From assembly GCA_025353725.1 (NCBI GenBank), contig JANXOF010000013.1, positions 1-64,000 of the forward strand: DNA of 64,000 bases, given 5' to 3'. The notes beneath the pieces were generated by a model. The model worked only from the letters and a program-made list of their open reading frames with translations, ran no database searches and was not told the DNA's origin. This DNA comes from Polyangiaceae bacterium. Its GTDB lineage: Bacteria > Myxococcota_A > Polyangia > Polyangiales > Polyangiaceae. Both the position numbers and the translations under genes were made by a program. Position 1 is the stretch's first letter; each line of letters starts with the position of its first letter. Positions 26,906-36,240 of this stretch are shown here, piece after piece.

Positions 26906-27670
26906 GTGCTGATCGTAGAGCGTGAAGGAGCCGTTGCGGTCTGGACGATCCATCGGCCCGAGTCACGCAACGCGCTCGACCACGCCACGCTCCGCGCTCT
27001 TGCCGAGGCGGTAGGCGAAGCGAATTCGGAGGCCACCCTTCGCGCGGTCGTCTTGACAGGCAGCGGGACAACGTTTGCCTCCGGAGGCGATCTCCGCGAA
27101 CTGCGCGACCGAAACACGCGCGCGGACGCCGAACACTTCAGCGATCTGGGATGGGACCTGACGCGAACGATGGGTGAAGCGGCCTTTCCCATCATCGCCG
27201 CCCTGCCTGGTCCCGCCATCGGCGGAGGCGCCGAGCTCGCCCTCGCGTGCGACCTCCGCGTGGCCGACCCCTGCGCGACCTTCGCCTTCAGGCACGTCCG
27301 AATGGGCGTGACGACCGCTTGGGGCAGCGTCCCGAGGCTTACGTCCCTCGTCGGCGCAGGAACCGCCGCGCGGCTGCTGTTCACAGGCCAAGAGGTCGGC
27401 GCAAGCGAAGCAAAGACACTCGGTCTCGTCGACGCCGTGACGTCCACCGGCTGCGCGCGCATGACCGCGCTCGCGTGGGCCGCCGACATCGCTTTCGGCT
27501 CGCCAGAGGCGGTCGCCTCGATGAAATGCCTGCTTCGCGCGTCGACCGCGGGCGCCGCGGCGAGCGATGTCCGCGGACTTGAGCGTGAGAGGTTCGTCGA
27601 CACGTGGAGCAGCGCCGCGCACAAGAGCGCCGTCGAAGCCCATTTCGCGAAGCGAGCCACACACCGCTAA
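26906..27670 (+). CDS. Enoyl-CoA hydratase/isomerase family protein
   Basis: The 254-aa crotonase-fold protein begins at GTG 26906, 3 bp after rimK, so translation is probably coupled. Visible motifs are RPESRNALDH, the oxyanion-hole segment TFASGGDLREL and PGPAIGGGAELALACDLRVA. Of the two glutamates of true hydratases, the first position is occupied by Trp/Gly in TTAWGSVPRL, where hydratases have Glu-containing GxxP loops, so it may be an isomerase, a hydrolase or another crotonase activity. Substrate unknown. Confidence 0.85.
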   Translation: MLIVEREGAVAVWTIHRPESRNALDHATLRALAEAVGEANSEATLRAVVLTGSGTTFASGGDLRELRDRNTRADAEHFSDLGWDLTRTMGEAAFPIIAALPGPAIGGGAELALACDLRVADPCATFAFRHVRMGVTTAWGSVPRLTSLVGAGTAARLLFTGQEVGASEAKTLGLVDAVTSTGCARMTALAWAADIAFGSPEAVASMKCLLRASTAGAAASDVRGLERERFVDTWSSAAHKSAVEAHFAKRATHR

Positions 27671-27856
27671 GCGGGATTGCCGTTAGCGCGGGTTACGCCC
27701 GCTCAACGCCGAATCGCGCGTTCGGCGACGGCATCGGTTCGAGAGTAGACATCGAAACGTCACCGCCTGTTCGCCAAACCTGACTTCGTGGCGTCGTAGA
27801 ACGCTCTCACTCGCCGATGAACCCGGCGAGCAACTTGTCTACGAAGGATTCAATCG

Positions 27857-28771
27857 ATGAAACCTCTTTTCAGTCTCGTGACGCTCGGCGCGGTCGTCGC
27901 TCTTGCGAACTCCGCAAGCGCAGCACCTCAGGCATTCAAGGGCTCGGACACCATGTTTGGTGTCGTCACCGACGCGATTAATCAACTCGGCCTCGAGGCC
28001 ACACTGCAATACTCGGGCGGTGGCAGTGGACTTGGCGAGGCGGCCGTCCTTAGTCTCAGCCAGGGAATCGCGCCCATGTCGCGTCCGTTCTCGGCGGCTG
28101 CAGTCACGGAAGCCGCAACCAAGGGAATTACGTTGCGACAAAACGCAATTGGGCTCGACGGCATTTCGATTTTCGTCAAGCGCACCGAAATTTTGCCGGG
28201 GGTTTCTATTCCCACCCTCCGGAGCATTTTTGGCGGTGAAGACGGAACGGGCTCGGCTACGGCCTGCGCGGCAGCGGGTCGCGTTACGCGATTCGAGCAA
28301 ATTCCGAACGTCACGATGAAGACGGGCCCCATTCACGCGCTTCGACGAAACGACGACTCCGGAACCACGGATGCGTTCAAGTCGCTCGTGGGCGTCAAAG
28401 CTTTTTGCGCCGACGTGGCTGTGAAAGCGACCACGGATGAAATCAAGAACGAGACATCCACCGACGCCCAAGCACTCGGGTTTGCAGGTGAAAGCGGCGA
28501 GAATCCCACCGGTAATCGGGCTCTTCCGATTGCTAAGACAGCCGCTGACTCCTTCATCACGCGATCGATCGCGACGGTCCGCGACTTGAGCTACCCGCTT
28601 ACCCGTCGACTCTATATCAACGTAGCGACCTCGGCAGCGCGCGGCCTCACGGCGTCCGAAACAACGCTTGTCGACAATCTGCTCGACCCGTCTTTCGCGG
28701 ACCCCATTCTCGTTGCAAATGGGTTTGTAACGTGCGCGAACGTGGGTCTTCCGGTCGCGGGCTGCCCGTAG
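27857..28771 (+). CDS. PstS-like periplasmic substrate-binding protein
   Basis: A clear signal peptide (MKPLFSLVTLGAVVALANSASA) precedes a phosphate-binding-protein type domain: FKGSDTMFGVVTDAI, LQYSGGGSGLGEAAV (the SGG/GSGxG anion site), PMSRPFS and RRNDDSGTTDAFKSLVG. In PstS these loops hold phosphate through Ser/Thr and backbone NH groups. There are four to five cysteines, unusual for PstS. No permease or ATPase follows; the next gene is a multihaem lipoprotein on the same strand, 80 bp away. It may bind phosphate or another oxyanion at the cell surface. Confidence 0.82.
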   Translation: MKPLFSLVTLGAVVALANSASAAPQAFKGSDTMFGVVTDAINQLGLEATLQYSGGGSGLGEAAVLSLSQGIAPMSRPFSAAAVTEAATKGITLRQNAIGLDGISIFVKRTEILPGVSIPTLRSIFGGEDGTGSATACAAAGRVTRFEQIPNVTMKTGPIHALRRNDDSGTTDAFKSLVGVKAFCADVAVKATTDEIKNETSTDAQALGFAGESGENPTGNRALPIAKTAADSFITRSIATVRDLSYPLTRRLYINVATSAARGLTASETTLVDNLLDPSFADPILVANGFVTCANVGLPVAGCP

Positions 28772-28851
28772 ACTGCATGCTTTGCGCGGGTACTTCAGGC
28801 GTCGCGCTTTCTTAGCTTAGAGCCCCATTCTTTCTTTTTTTGAGGAGTCGC

Positions 28852-31560
28852 ATGGTTCACCGTCGACGCTTTCTGGAATTTGTTCTTTGCTTTCTTTGTG
28901 CAGTGGCTTGCTTTGCCGCGGCATGTGCAGAGGGCGAACCAGGCGGTGAACCCTCGACCTCCGTTCCGTCAAACGAGCCTGCGTCGAACGAGCCTGCGGT
29001 CGACGGCGCGCAAGCCGCTTACCTTGCTGAGAAGAAAATTCATTGTCCTCCCGCACAATCAAGCGATGCGTTGCCTCAGCGCGAGTCCAACGCGAAGGCC
29101 GTCACGACGGTTCGTTTCGATGACCTTCGGCTAGAGGTGGTGTCTGCCTGCAGCGGATGTCACCTCTTTCCGACGGAATCGGGCGGGTTCACGTTTCAAG
29201 ACAACCTTCACGGTTCGGACATCCGAACCCAAGGAACGACCCGGTATATTCCTGGGCTCTTTGACGTTGGCGAACGGATGGCGAAAGCCCTCGTCGCCGG
29301 GGCGATGCCTCCAGAACCGCTACCCCGCGAGACACGCGCGCAGAACGTCGCGCTCGGCGGCAAGATAGCGGAGTGGGTACGGGCCGGGCGCCCCGAAGGC
29401 ACTTTCGTGATGACACGTGACACCTCGAAAGGTCCGCTCCGCCTCGGTCACGACGTCGAGGTGGCCATGACCAACCTGGGCGATTGCATCCCCGACGCGC
29501 TCGGCGTCGAGCCGGGCGCTGACGCGCGCTTCGCGTCGACTTCGAGCCTTCCGGATAAACTCTCGGACACCGATCTCTGGAGCCTCGACTCCTACGCACT
29601 CTCAAAGCAGGGAACCGTCGCTTACGCTCCTTCGTATCCTTTGTGGTCGGATGGCGCGAAGAAAATACGACACGTGCATATCCCTCTTGGACCCGACAAG
29701 AGCCGACCATCTCTCGGTGGAGGCGCTTTGAATCAAGAGTTTCGATTCCCCGACAACACGCGCTTCTACAAAACTTTTCTCAAGCCTGTCCGCACGGTGA
29801 GTGGGAGTGTACGTTGGCGAAAGATCGAGACGCGTCTTATCGTTGTTCGTACGCCTCCCGCCAGCCCGACGGTTGGAAGCTATCGCTGGAACGACGCGGA
29901 AGATGAGGCGACGCTCGTGACGGCGCCTTACCGCGACGGGCGACCCTTCAAAGATACTGTTTTTAATGTCGTGAGCGACGAAACGACCCTCGCCGTGAGG
30001 AAGTACGCCATCCCCGCGAAGCATCGCTGCGGGGAATGCCACGAAGGGTCGTCCGGTGGCCAATTTGTCCTCGGCTTTACGCCGCTCCAACTGCGGCGGA
30101 GGCCCGAGGGTGAGGGAGGCGTATTGGGTCCTGTCGGCGTCGACGAACTCTCGCAAGGGGCGCGCTTTAGGAAATATGGGCTATGGGCGAACACGCCGAG
30201 TCCAGAGCCAGGGCTGGAGTCCTCCGGAACTGTGCCGCCTCGGAACGACCGAGACGTCGCTCTTCAGGGATACTTTGTGGGCAATTGCGCGCATTGCCAC
30301 AATCCGTCAGGGTTCGCGTCAAGGCAAGACAGGCGTTTGCTTCCATTCGATTTGAGCGCGGGCATGCTTTACGGATTAAATCTGACCGCACGCGGCGTAT
30401 CGTCGGGCCTTTCGCGGGTTGTGGCCGGTGAGCCTGAGAAGAGCGAGCTCTTCGCACGCGTCGCGAACGCGACGTCCCTCGCGGGCGCAGTGGCCATAGA
30501 GCACATGCCGCTTCACACGGCCGGCATTGACTGCCGCGCAGTATCCCTTGTCGGCCGGTGGATATCCGGCCTGCCCAACTACCCGTCCGCGAACCCGTCC
30601 GCGGAGGAGCGGGCTCGCGCAGATGCGTCAGCTGAGGCCCGGGCGGCGTCTTTTACCTCTTCGTGTGCGCAAACGAACGATGTTGACTGGCTCGAGGAGG
30701 ACTTCACCGAACCTACCACTTACCGACCTCGACGCCTCGACTGGAACGACGTCGGGCAAGGGATTCCAGCCGCTCTCAAAGCCGCCACACTCACGCCGTC
30801 ACTAGCTTCGCTCGCGGCGATTTCGATTCCCGTCGGATATTGGAACAAGAAACCCGGCTGCAGTTTCCCCGACGTCACTCTCCCGCCGGACCAACGTAGA
30901 CCTTGGATGCTCACGTCCGGCGGCGACCCGAAACGTCCTTACGGGGAAGTCTTCACGCAGACTGCTGGCGCGTTCTATTTTTCGACGGTCTGCCAGAAGT
31001 GCCACGGAGCACGCGCCGACGGCGAGAGTGGCCTTGCGAAAATGCTCTCTCAGCAAACCGGTGGCTTGGTGCGCGTTGCAAACTTGCGCGACGGTCTTTT
31101 TAGGCAGGGAGGCGTAACCTTGCCGACGTTCAATACCGAACAGGACGGCGTCGTCAAAAACCTCGCAGGCAATTACATGATCTGGATGGCGAGCGGCGGA
31201 ACGAACGTTACGTTCCCGCCCGCATTCACAGACCTCGTGGGGCCCTATGGTCCCAACATGCTAAACCGAATTCGAGCACAATTTGCTCGACTTTTGCCTG
31301 GCGCGAGCGACCCCTATCCCGCGTATTACCAGACCTACGAGATTTTTGAACGCGTCGCCACGCTCGACAATCCTATCGTGGATGGGCTCGGTTTCAACGC
31401 GGAGGGCCTACCCATCGACAACCGCTCGCAGCAAGCCTGGCTCGATCGCGCGCAGACCAATGCGGGCTGGATGCTCTTCGCGTTCTTCAAAGAAGAAGCC
31501 ATGCAAGGACGATGGCCGAAGACGCCGAACGACTGTGAGTCCGTTCATGTCGCCCCGTAG
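28852..31560 (+). CDS. Large lipoprotein with four c-type haem motifs (SO2930-like)
   Basis: ATG 28852 follows GAGGAG. A hydrophobic leader ends in AACAEGEPGG, a lipoprotein site. Four CxxCH haem-attachment motifs occur in the 902-aa product: CSGCH (about 100), CGECH (393), CAHCH (479) and CQKCH (714). The segment YPLWSDGAKKIRHVHIPLG, FRFPDNTRFYKTFLKPV, KIETRLIV, YRWNDAEDEATLV resembles the Shewanella SO2930 family of dihaem cytochromes; the C-terminal 300 residues add a further cytochrome domain. It likely moves electrons at the outer surface. Codon use and GC match neighbours. Confidence 0.85.
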   Translation: MVHRRRFLEFVLCFLCAVACFAAACAEGEPGGEPSTSVPSNEPASNEPAVDGAQAAYLAEKKIHCPPAQSSDALPQRESNAKAVTTVRFDDLRLEVVSACSGCHLFPTESGGFTFQDNLHGSDIRTQGTTRYIPGLFDVGERMAKALVAGAMPPEPLPRETRAQNVALGGKIAEWVRAGRPEGTFVMTRDTSKGPLRLGHDVEVAMTNLGDCIPDALGVEPGADARFASTSSLPDKLSDTDLWSLDSYALSKQGTVAYAPSYPLWSDGAKKIRHVHIPLGPDKSRPSLGGGALNQEFRFPDNTRFYKTFLKPVRTVSGSVRWRKIETRLIVVRTPPASPTVGSYRWNDAEDEATLVTAPYRDGRPFKDTVFNVVSDETTLAVRKYAIPAKHRCGECHEGSSGGQFVLGFTPLQLRRRPEGEGGVLGPVGVDELSQGARFRKYGLWANTPSPEPGLESSGTVPPRNDRDVALQGYFVGNCAHCHNPSGFASRQDRRLLPFDLSAGMLYGLNLTARGVSSGLSRVVAGEPEKSELFARVANATSLAGAVAIEHMPLHTAGIDCRAVSLVGRWISGLPNYPSANPSAEERARADASAEARAASFTSSCAQTNDVDWLEEDFTEPTTYRPRRLDWNDVGQGIPAALKAATLTPSLASLAAISIPVGYWNKKPGCSFPDVTLPPDQRRPWMLTSGGDPKRPYGEVFTQTAGAFYFSTVCQKCHGARADGESGLAKMLSQQTGGLVRVANLRDGLFRQGGVTLPTFNTEQDGVVKNLAGNYMIWMASGGTNVTFPPAFTDLVGPYGPNMLNRIRAQFARLLPGASDPYPAYYQTYEIFERVATLDNPIVDGLGFNAEGLPIDNRSQQAWLDRAQTNAGWMLFAFFKEEAMQGRWPKTPNDCESVHVAP

Positions 31561-31618
31561 TCGTCTGCGCGTGGCGAGACACTTCCGATCACGCTTTTCG
31601 GTAACAGCGATGACTCCG

Positions 31619-32062
31619 CTAGCCGCCGTCCGGCGTGCAGCTACCCGGCGTGAGGCCCACCGCGACGTCGCCCGCGGGGCAAGACCACGCTGTTCCGACG
31701 CAGAGTTGGGACTCGCATCCGCCACTTGGCTTCTTGCACGTCGCGCCCACCGGCTGCTGGCCGCAGGCTCCGTTGTTCGTGCCGGTATCCGCGCCAGCGT
31801 CGCCGAGCTTCCCGCATGCGCCGTCGCACTGTTCGGTGATTCCACAGACGACGCCGTCTACGCACGCGCGACACGCCTCCGACAAGGGCGCACACGTCGC
31901 CGCGAAGTTGTCCTTCAAAAACTTGGACACGGTGGCGCACGCGTTAATCTGGGTCTGAAGTTGAGCGCACGTCGGAGCGACTTTGGTGGTTCCACCGCAC
32001 GCGAGTGCGAGCAGAACGAAGGCGGCGGCCAAGGCGGGAATACTCGTGCGGAATCGTCTCAT
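31619..32062 (-). CDS. Cysteine-rich lipoprotein, 147 aa
   Basis: The leader MRRFRTSIPALAAAFVLLALAC ends in a canonical lipobox (LALAC). The mature part has about 16 cysteines with patterns such as CAPLSEACRACVDGVVCGITEQCDGACG, suggesting a disulfide-knotted surface protein of a type common in myxobacterial proteomes. No domain is recognised. It lies convergent to the multihaem lipoprotein with a 58-bp gap and follows the GYF-domain gene by 28 bp. Confidence 0.75.
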   Translation of the reverse strand: MRRFRTSIPALAAAFVLLALACGGTTKVAPTCAQLQTQINACATVSKFLKDNFAATCAPLSEACRACVDGVVCGITEQCDGACGKLGDAGADTGTNNGACGQQPVGATCKKPSGGCESQLCVGTAWSCPAGDVAVGLTPGSCTPDGG

Positions 32063-32090
32063 GGGCCCGAGTATAGGCCATGCCCAAGCG

Positions 32091-32669
32091 CTACGCGTTT
32101 TTGCGGCGCCGACGTCGATCGGTCACTGCCATGTCGCCCACGACCCTTGGCTGTTTGGTGAGCGACGTGACGCCAGCATTCGGTAGCGGAGCCGCGAGGG
32201 CCGCGAGCTCGCGGTCCGTGGGCGGCGCGTCCTCGACAGGCGCGAACCCGTACATCTTCGCGGTCTGATCTGCGGGAGAGGCGACCCGAGGAATCGGCGC
32301 AGGACGAGACCGATTCGAGGACACCAGACCTGAGGCGGGTCCACGGTATTCGAGTTCGTCGTCGCGCCCCATGGTCATCGTGGAACCAAACGAGCCTAAA
32401 ACGCTCTCACGAACGTAGCTCGGCATGAGCCGCAAGCCCGACTCGCGGCGGCGGGGCACACTCGGAACGACATCAACCAAACGGCTTATGACGGGAACGT
32501 CGCGCGCGCGAAGCCATCGTGGCCCACCCGGGGCCGCCACCCAAACGTCAGGCGCGAGCTTTCCAGCAAGAATCTCCGTCGCGATCGTGTTCGTGGACCA
32601 CGGACCGAGCGGATCTCCATCGTGCTGGTAGACGTACCAATGGGGCAACCCGTCGTGCGAAGAAACCAT
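32091..32669 (-). CDS. GYF-domain (DUF4339-type) protein
   Basis: Residues 9-58 form a bacterial GYF_2 domain: HWYVYQHDGDPLGPWSTNTIATEILAGKLAPDVWVAAPGG, ending in RWLRARDVP. In eukaryotes GYF domains bind proline-rich peptides; the bacterial version usually sits next to membrane or regulatory parts. The remaining 130 residues are Ser/Pro/Arg-rich, probably disordered, and end in a basic RRRRRKNA. Function unknown; cytoplasmic because no signal is present. Confidence 0.8.
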   Translation of the reverse strand: MVSSHDGLPHWYVYQHDGDPLGPWSTNTIATEILAGKLAPDVWVAAPGGPRWLRARDVPVISRLVDVVPSVPRRRESGLRLMPSYVRESVLGSFGSTMTMGRDDELEYRGPASGLVSSNRSRPAPIPRVASPADQTAKMYGFAPVEDAPPTDRELAALAAPLPNAGVTSLTKQPRVVGDMAVTDRRRRRKNA

Positions 32670-32744
32670 GCCCTTCGAGGTCTAGCTGCCAGCACTCATG
32701 TAGGCAAGGGACACTCTGTCGCCCACGGTCGAGCACCCCCCGCG

Positions 32745-34139
32745 CTAGGTTCTTTTCGCGAGAACTTCGGCGAATTTCGTGTCGTAGCGGCCCGCACGAA
32801 ATTCTTCGCTCGCGAGCAATTTCCGTAGGAACGCGAGGTTCGTTGTCGCAGGCTTCAAGGTCGTCCCCGCGAGCGCCTGATCGAGTTCGGCTATGGCGCG
32901 CTCGCGCGTTTCGCCCCAGGCCACGACTTTGGCCACCATGGGATCATAAAACGGCGTCACCTTTGAGCCTGCGCGCACGCCCGACTCGATGCGCAGCACG
33001 CGGGACTGCACCTCCCCCGCACCACCGGCCCAAACCAGTTCGTCGATAGGCCCAGGCTTTGGGATAAACCCCTTGCTAGGGTCTTCCGCGTAAATACGCG
33101 CCTCGATCGCGTGGCCCGTTCGCGGGACGGACGAAAGATCGGGGAGGCGTTCCCCTGACGCCACGCGGAGCTGGAGCTCGACCAGATCGAGCCCCGTAAC
33201 CATTTCGGTCACCGGATGCTCCACTTGAAGTCGCGCATTGACCTCTAAGAAGAAGAGATTGCCGGCCTCATCCGCGATGAATTCGCATGTTCCCGCGCCG
33301 ACGTAACCGACTTTTTGAACGATCCGAAGCGCCGAGGCATAGAGATCGTGACGTCGTTTTTCCCCCTTTTCCCCATAAAAAAACGAAGCCGGCGAGGGGG
33401 ACTCTTCCACGATCTTTTGGTGACGTCGCTGCACACTGCATTCACGCTCGCCGAGCGCAAACGCTTGACCGTGCGTGTCGCAAAAAACCTGAACCTCGAT
33501 ATGGCGCGGCTGACTCACGTAGCGTTCAAGGTAGACGCGCGCGTCTGCAAAGCTTGCCTTCCCCCGATCCGAGCACGACGTAAGGGCACGCTCAATGCCC
33601 GTTTCGTCGTGCACCACCTGCATTCCGATCCCGCCACCGCCGCCTACGGCTTTGATGACGACCGGATAGCCAACACGCGCGGCGACGCCCTTGGCGTGCG
33701 CGACCCCTTCCGGGGTGCCGACCGCAATCGGCTCATCGGTTCCGGGTACGGGCCGCCCGCCGGCTTGAAGCGCGACGTGGCGCGCCTTCATTTTATCTCC
33801 AAAGGCGTCCAGGACGGCGGGAGGCGGTCCGACAAAGACGACCCCTGCTTCCGCTAACGCACGCGCAAAGCCCGAATTTTCGCTCAAGAATCCGTACCCC
33901 GGATGAACGGCATCGGCGCCCGACGCGCGCACCACGGCCAAGATAGCGTTCACGTTGAGGTAAGAGTCCTTCGCGGGCGGCGGGCCAACAAGAAACGCCT
34001 CGTCGGCGTCAGCCACGTGAGGAGCTTCCGCGTCCGCCTCCGAATAGATAGCGACCGTCGCGATGCCCAATCGCTTGCACGTCCGAAGAACACGACGCGC
34101 GATTTCACCTCGGTTGCAAACGAGGACCTTTTTGAACAT
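32745..34139 (-). CDS. Biotin carboxylase subunit of an acyl-CoA carboxylase
   Basis: Biotin carboxylase charges biotin on a carrier protein with CO2 using ATP. The 464-aa protein starts MFKKVLVCNRGEIARRVLRTCK and has the ATP-grasp glycine loop (KAVGGGGGIGMQ), ERECSVQRRHQKIVEESPSP, EVNARLQVEHPVTEMVTGLDLVE and RIYAEDPSKGF. The C-terminal LASEEFRAGRYDTKFAEVL resembles the acetyl-/propionyl-CoA carboxylase alpha subunits that normally carry a biotin domain, yet this protein ends there without the MKM motif. No biotin carrier or carboxyltransferase gene is adjacent. ATG 34139 was chosen; the open frame extends 63 codons upstream across the divergent peptidase start. Confidence 0.9.
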   Translation of the reverse strand: MFKKVLVCNRGEIARRVLRTCKRLGIATVAIYSEADAEAPHVADADEAFLVGPPPAKDSYLNVNAILAVVRASGADAVHPGYGFLSENSGFARALAEAGVVFVGPPPAVLDAFGDKMKARHVALQAGGRPVPGTDEPIAVGTPEGVAHAKGVAARVGYPVVIKAVGGGGGIGMQVVHDETGIERALTSCSDRGKASFADARVYLERYVSQPRHIEVQVFCDTHGQAFALGERECSVQRRHQKIVEESPSPASFFYGEKGEKRRHDLYASALRIVQKVGYVGAGTCEFIADEAGNLFFLEVNARLQVEHPVTEMVTGLDLVELQLRVASGERLPDLSSVPRTGHAIEARIYAEDPSKGFIPKPGPIDELVWAGGAGEVQSRVLRIESGVRAGSKVTPFYDPMVAKVVAWGETRERAIAELDQALAGTTLKPATTNLAFLRKLLASEEFRAGRYDTKFAEVLAKRT

Positions 34140-34209
34140 AAGCTCGTCGTTAGCACGAATTGAAAGCGAGCAAGACGCTCTCGCGCGGGCGCTGCTAGGG
34201 TGCGGCCCG

Positions 34210-36240
34210 ATGTGGCTTTTGGAGCTAAGCAAGGTTCTCGCGGTGGTAGGGACGCTCGGCGCATGGTCCGCGCTTTCGGAGCGAGACGCGCCGCTACCAA
34301 GCGCGGACGGGTCCGGACGTTCCCTCAAAAATTCGGAGCCGAGCGCAGCCCGCGAAGCCTCCGAGTTCGCGGATCTGCCGATGGCCGCGCATCCGCCGAG
34401 AGTTGTCGACTACACGTTACGCGCGACGCTCGATCCCGTGGTCCATACGCTGCACGGCGAGGGCTCGATAACGTGGAAGAACGTAGCTTCGCAGCCCGTC
34501 CGCGAGCTGTGGATGCACCTCTATCTCAACGCCTTTAAAAATCAGTCTTCGGTTTTTATGCGCGCTCCCGTAGGCGGATTCCGTGGGTCGGCGTTACCGC
34601 GCGAATGGGGAACGATCGACGTTCGCAAGCTCACGTGGGTCGATGGCGCGGCGCGCTTCGAACTTGCGCCCGGCATACAACTTCATCGCCCTGACGATCT
34701 CGATGAGACCGATGCACTGATTCCACTTCCTCGTCCTGTCGCCGCCGGCGAGACCATTACCTTAGAGGTCGAGTGGGACGACAAGCTTCCCTCCATTGTC
34801 GAACGCACCGGCTTTGACGGCAGCTTTCATATGGTAGCTCAGTGGTTTCCGAAGCTCGCCAAGCTGGAGGAGGACGGCACGTTCGCGCACTTTCCCTTTC
34901 ATCATCTGGGCGAATTTTACGCCGATTATGGCCAATACGACGTCACGCTCGACGTCCCCGAAGGCTATGTGATCGGGGCGACGGGTACGGCCACCGAGAC
35001 GCGCGTGGCAAACGGTAGGCGCATCGAGCGCCACGTTCAAGACGATGTCCACGACTTTGCTTGGACGGCGTGGGACAAGTTTGAAACTCGCCGCGAGACC
35101 ATCGACGGCGTGGCGTGCACGATTCTCTATCCGCACGGCTACGAGAGTCACGCCGAGCGCGAACTCGCGGCAATTCGTTTCGGTCTCCCGCACTTCGGCC
35201 GAAACTATGGCAAGTACCCCTACCCGCTTTTGACCATCGTGCACCCTCCCGCGAGTGCCCCGGAAGCAGGCGGAATGGAGTACCCAACACTCATCACGAC
35301 GGGCGGAGAATCGTATATCCCAAACGGTTTCAATCTTATCGAACTCGTCACCCTTCACGAGTTCGGACACCAGTATTTTTACGGACTGCTCGCCTCGCAC
35401 GAAACGCAATGGCCGTTTCTGGATGAGGGACTGAACAGTTACGCGGAAGCGCGGGCGATGGCGGAGTGGAAGGGCGCGGGGAGTCTCGTTGACCTCTTCG
35501 GGTTGACCATCGGTGACGCCGAAGGCAACGCGGGGCGCGCGGGGCGTTACGTTCACGATGATCGCATCGCGCAGCCGGCGTACGCGTTCGGGAGCGGCAG
35601 CTCCTACGGTTCGCTCGTCTACAGCCGCACGGCGACCCTCCTTGAAACGCTACGCCGCGTTTACGGGGACAAGCCGATGCGTCGCGCGATGGCTGCTTAC
35701 ACGCGAAAGTTTCGCTTTCAGCATCCGGCTCCCCAAGACCTCTTAGACACTTTTCAGCGCGAACTCGGCCACGAGGCGGGCGAAGTGTTGCGCACTGCGC
35801 TTTTCGACAAAGGATGGGTCGACTTTCGCGTGGAGGCCATAGGCTCGTACGCCCAGCGCGAGCCCGCGGGGATCTTCGACCGTGAGGGAAAGCGGTCCAC
35901 CTCTGCACCGGAACCCGCCGTCCCTGGTCGCTATTCAGGGTGGGTACTCGTTCAGCGGCGCGGTACGTTGCGCCTTCCGGTCGACATCGAGCTCGTCGCC
36001 GAGGACGGGACGAAGACGCGCGTGGCGTGGGACGGTTCGGCCGACTCGCTTCGTGTGCCCTACGAGGGTAGCTCGCCGCTGCGCGCGGCGGTCATCGACC
36101 CAGAATCTCGAGCCTTGCTGGATCAAAACCCCGAAAACAACTTCGCGACGGTCGCCGGGACGAACGGCGGCGGAGCGCCGCGAACCCTCGAACGCGCGAC
36201 TTATTGGGCAGAACTTTTGATGGGAGTCCTTGCACCATGA
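34210..36240 (+). CDS. M1 family zinc aminopeptidase-like metallopeptidase
   Basis: HEFGH at residues 383-387 with Glu406 gives the HExxH-x18-E zinc site of M1 peptidases, and EAGGMEYPTLI stands in for the GAMEN exopeptidase motif. The N-terminal 200 residues form the expected beta saddle (VDYTLRATLDPVVHTLHGEGSITWKNVA). A hydrophobic start (MWLLELSKVLAVVGTLGAWSAL) suggests export or anchoring. The last 100 residues add an Ig-like beta domain. Divergent from the biotin carboxylase gene with only 70 bp between starts, so the two promoters must be close or overlapping. Its stop overlaps the next start as ATGA. Confidence 0.9.
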   Translation: MWLLELSKVLAVVGTLGAWSALSERDAPLPSADGSGRSLKNSEPSAAREASEFADLPMAAHPPRVVDYTLRATLDPVVHTLHGEGSITWKNVASQPVRELWMHLYLNAFKNQSSVFMRAPVGGFRGSALPREWGTIDVRKLTWVDGAARFELAPGIQLHRPDDLDETDALIPLPRPVAAGETITLEVEWDDKLPSIVERTGFDGSFHMVAQWFPKLAKLEEDGTFAHFPFHHLGEFYADYGQYDVTLDVPEGYVIGATGTATETRVANGRRIERHVQDDVHDFAWTAWDKFETRRETIDGVACTILYPHGYESHAERELAAIRFGLPHFGRNYGKYPYPLLTIVHPPASAPEAGGMEYPTLITTGGESYIPNGFNLIELVTLHEFGHQYFYGLLASHETQWPFLDEGLNSYAEARAMAEWKGAGSLVDLFGLTIGDAEGNAGRAGRYVHDDRIAQPAYAFGSGSSYGSLVYSRTATLLETLRRVYGDKPMRRAMAAYTRKFRFQHPAPQDLLDTFQRELGHEAGEVLRTALFDKGWVDFRVEAIGSYAQREPAGIFDREGKRSTSAPEPAVPGRYSGWVLVQRRGTLRLPVDIELVAEDGTKTRVAWDGSADSLRVPYEGSSPLRAAVIDPESRALLDQNPENNFATVAGTNGGGAPRTLERATYWAELLMGVLAP

